Of a DNA stretch of 64,000 nucleotides, positions 61,998 to 64,000 are shown piece after piece. This DNA comes from Schlesneria sp. (GTDB taxonomy: Bacteria > Planctomycetota > Planctomycetia > Planctomycetales > Planctomycetaceae), in the NCBI GenBank assembly GCA_028291515.1, contig JAQGHU010000040.1, positions 62,001 to 126,000 on the forward strand, in the 5' to 3' direction. The stretch's first letter is position 1. Each line of letters starts with the position of its first letter. A program made the translations under genes and the position numbers. The notes beneath the pieces are model-generated. The model was not told where the DNA came from. It made no database searches and was given only the letters and a program-made list of their open reading frames with translations.

Positions 61998-63989
61998 CTA
62001 CTTCTTGAACGGATGTACTAGCAAGTCCAGATACAGGACGAATCCCATCAGGCCCAGCAGGAATGCCATCCCGGCATAGGTGGCACCGATCAGGACCTTT
62101 TCGCTCGGGCGGCGGCGTGTAACCGCTTCCCACAACAAAAAGACCATGTGTCCCCCGTCGAGGACCGGGATGGGCAGAAAGTTCAGCACCGCCAGATTGA
62201 TGCTCAGGAAACCGAGGAACAACAGCAGCGGGGCAAACCCATGCTCAACGATCTGAATCGCTGCCGAGGCGATACCGATCGGGCCATGCAGTTCCTTGGG
62301 AGAAACTCGACCCGTAAATAGGCTGCTCAGCGTGAGATAGATGTTCATCGCTGAGTTACGAGTATAGTTCGACGACATCGACCAGGCGTCACCAATGTTG
62401 TGTGCCTTCAGTTCGATGAGCAATGGTTGAGTGCGCAGGCCCAGGATCATTGGCAGCGGCCAGCTTGGATCGGGTTGCGGAATCAAGTCGACCTTTCGTT
62501 CCTTCTGGTCTTCGATCAACGTCAATCGGACATGGCGCTGCGGAAGTTCCTGCATCTTCCAGAAGGCGTAACCCCAATTGTTAGACTTGGCTTCTTTGAT
62601 GGGGTCATCCAGATCGATCGCAATCGTTTTGTCTTTCAGTCCGTCGGTGGCTGCGGCTGGCAAGAAGAGTTCAATTCGCTTCACCTTGGACAGTCGCTTG
62701 ATGCCTTCCTTATCGGCGGCACTGCCGGGCTCAACACCCAACACCACCGGAATCGTATGAAATGCCACGCCGATTGCTGGGATGGCGATTGATTCGCCTT
62801 CCATGAATGGTTGATCGGTCCAACCTGGTTGATCAACGGGACGGATTGTTAGATCAACCTGTTTGGGGCCTCCCTCTTTGGGCTGTCGGGTGACGCGAAC
62901 ATCGACTTCCTGACCTTGCAACTTAGCGAATTCGTTGGGCAACTTGAGCGGATCGAGTTCCTCACCCACGGTCTTGCCATTGACCTTCACAAATTTATCG
63001 CCTTCCAGCAATCCGGCAATCTCGGCGGGCGACCCCTTTTGGATCGATGCGATCGGGCCCGAATCCATCGACAGCCCCAACGTCCGAAACACATTGTCTT
63101 TCACGACAACCGTCTCTTTTGTCCCATTGCTTCGCTCGACTCCCACCTCAAGTGGCTTTGCAGTCTGAGCAGCCAACTTCTTTCGCATTTCCCAGAATGT
63201 GGTGACCGCTTCGCCATTGATGGACTTGATTGCATCACCAGGCATAAACGGCGGTTCAGCGTTGGCAGCCGGAGTCCCCTCGGCGGTCGCTTTGATCTTC
63301 TCTGTGGGATCTTTGAAAACATTCAAACTGCTGGAATGCAGCACGCCGATCTGCGGTAGAGAACCGGTCTTCTTCGGCAGAACCTCGATTTCAAACGAGC
63401 TTCCGTCACGATGACGACCTTCGATCGCCAACGGGGGAGACGACAACGCCACATTCAGTCGCACTTCTTCAAACGTCAGAATGCGGCGGCCGTTGATCTT
63501 CTCGATCAAGTCGTCTGGTCGCAGTCCTGCCTGCCAGGCGGGCATGCCCGGACGAACTTCACCGATCACGGCAGGAGTTGTTTCGTAACCCAGCGCGAAC
63601 GCTCCAGCAACGAAGAACACAGCAGTGATCACGTTCATCGTGACGCCAGCGGAAATGATGGCCATCCGCTGGAACACATTCTTGGCCAGGTACGATCGCG
63701 GATCTTGAGCGATCTCTTCATTGGTCAATTGACTCGGATCGGCATCGTCCTGGCCCAGCATCTTGACATAGCCGCCAAACGGGATCAGCGACAGCGCGTA
63801 CTCGGTCTCGCCCCACTTCCAACCAAACAGAATGGGGCCGAACCCAATGCTGAATCGTTCCACATTGACGTTGCACCATTTGGCGACCGCGAAATGCCCG
63901 AGCTCGTGAAAGAAGATCACCATGCCTAGACCAATCGCGGCCCACGCGATGTTCACGCCGTTGGAGGCCAGATAGTTCAAGTTGTCCAT
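61998..63989 (-). CDS. rseP: RseP-family site-2 metalloprotease, enlarged
   Basis: 663 residues from ATG 63989 at the right edge (upstream sequence is beyond the window). Intramembrane zinc protease that cuts membrane-bound anti-sigma factors. HELGH at 28-32 lies in the first membrane helix (VIFFHELGHFAVAKW), and the second motif LPIPVLDGGHMVFL is near residue 600. Between them are several PDZ-like segments (ITPAVIGEVRPG-type block GEVRPGMPAWQAGLRPDDLI, IASIQKGSPAEIAGLLEGDK, LGVEPGSAADKEGIKRL), so it has three or four where E. coli (450 residues) has two. The extra ~200 residues lie in this periplasmic part. The small gene downstream probably shares its transcript. Confidence 0.93.
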   Translation of the reverse strand: MDNLNYLASNGVNIAWAAIGLGMVIFFHELGHFAVAKWCNVNVERFSIGFGPILFGWKWGETEYALSLIPFGGYVKMLGQDDADPSQLTNEEIAQDPRSYLAKNVFQRMAIISAGVTMNVITAVFFVAGAFALGYETTPAVIGEVRPGMPAWQAGLRPDDLIEKINGRRILTFEEVRLNVALSSPPLAIEGRHRDGSSFEIEVLPKKTGSLPQIGVLHSSSLNVFKDPTEKIKATAEGTPAANAEPPFMPGDAIKSINGEAVTTFWEMRKKLAAQTAKPLEVGVERSNGTKETVVVKDNVFRTLGLSMDSGPIASIQKGSPAEIAGLLEGDKFVKVNGKTVGEELDPLKLPNEFAKLQGQEVDVRVTRQPKEGGPKQVDLTIRPVDQPGWTDQPFMEGESIAIPAIGVAFHTIPVVLGVEPGSAADKEGIKRLSKVKRIELFLPAAATDGLKDKTIAIDLDDPIKEAKSNNWGYAFWKMQELPQRHVRLTLIEDQKERKVDLIPQPDPSWPLPMILGLRTQPLLIELKAHNIGDAWSMSSNYTRNSAMNIYLTLSSLFTGRVSPKELHGPIGIASAAIQIVEHGFAPLLLFLGFLSINLAVLNFLPIPVLDGGHMVFLLWEAVTRRRPSEKVLIGATYAGMAFLLGLMGFVLYLDLLVHPFKK

Positions 63990-64000
63990 CAACTTGGCAG

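Overview
The window looks like a stretch of a planctomycete chromosome (phylum Planctomycetota, most likely family Planctomycetaceae; the genus cannot be fixed from the sequence). The evidence is family content: a DUF1559 prepilin-like protein, a DUF1587/1592/1588/1585-type cytochrome protein, a PVC-type CxxCH dehydrogenase-like protein, a small lysine-rich PVC basic protein, an S53 peptidase and Kelch protein sharing a C-terminal domain, and a giant barrel plus beta-helix surface protein. Base composition looks fairly even. I saw no insertion sequence, phage, CRISPR, rRNA or tRNA. Most genes look vertically inherited.

Layout. 1-1110: 3'-truncated secreted protein with a collagen-like Gly/Pro stretch. 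1582-6318 (minus): compact fatty-acid-synthase-like operon in transcription order dehydratase, ketoreductase, acyl carrier protein, second dehydratase, ketosynthase, alpha/beta hydrolase; it follows a membrane-anchored coiled-coil gene that has its own terminator. 8285-12495: GNAT acetyltransferase, exported glutathione peroxidase, membrane metallophosphoesterase and a GH3-family adenylating enzyme with an operator-like repeat in front. 12792-18848: housekeeping block (small basic protein, ffh, rpsP, trmD, rplS, yraN) running into a PilZ protein and an ATP-grasp ligase resembling MfnD. 18821-22415 (minus): flagellar/type III export membrane genes fliO-fliP-fliQ-fliR-flhB, in which FlhB stops just before its autocleavage domain. 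23405-28851: sugar transferase, serA, ispH and murA.

28910-43261 is accessory-rich: the S53 peptidase and Kelch protein with near-identical tails, the cytochrome protein, an SDR, a histone-deacetylase-like hydrolase, a frameshifted secreted gene, the DUF1559 protein and PBP1C. 43866-51821: HtrA protease, PfkB kinase and RlmI-type methyltransferase, a fused CobA-HemD, two unknown exported or membrane proteins and an amidohydrolase. 52241-57370: a 1,709-residue surface protein whose N-terminus resembles an inverse-autotransporter barrel. 57412-63989 (minus): TIM-barrel isomerase, large PVC haem protein, an unknown small gene and an enlarged RseP site-2 protease that reaches the right edge.

How parts may fit together. 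murA, pbpC and the sugar transferase serve wall and envelope synthesis. ffh, htrA and rseP serve export and envelope quality control. The S53, Kelch, DUF1592, PVC haem and beta-helix proteins are all predicted to be exported and probably handle polymers or surface contact. The best candidates for undescribed biology are the shared C-terminal domain, the FlhB without its switch domain, the barrel plus beta-helix protein and the twin-dehydratase FAS operon. Functions are inferred from motifs read by eye; no database search was run.
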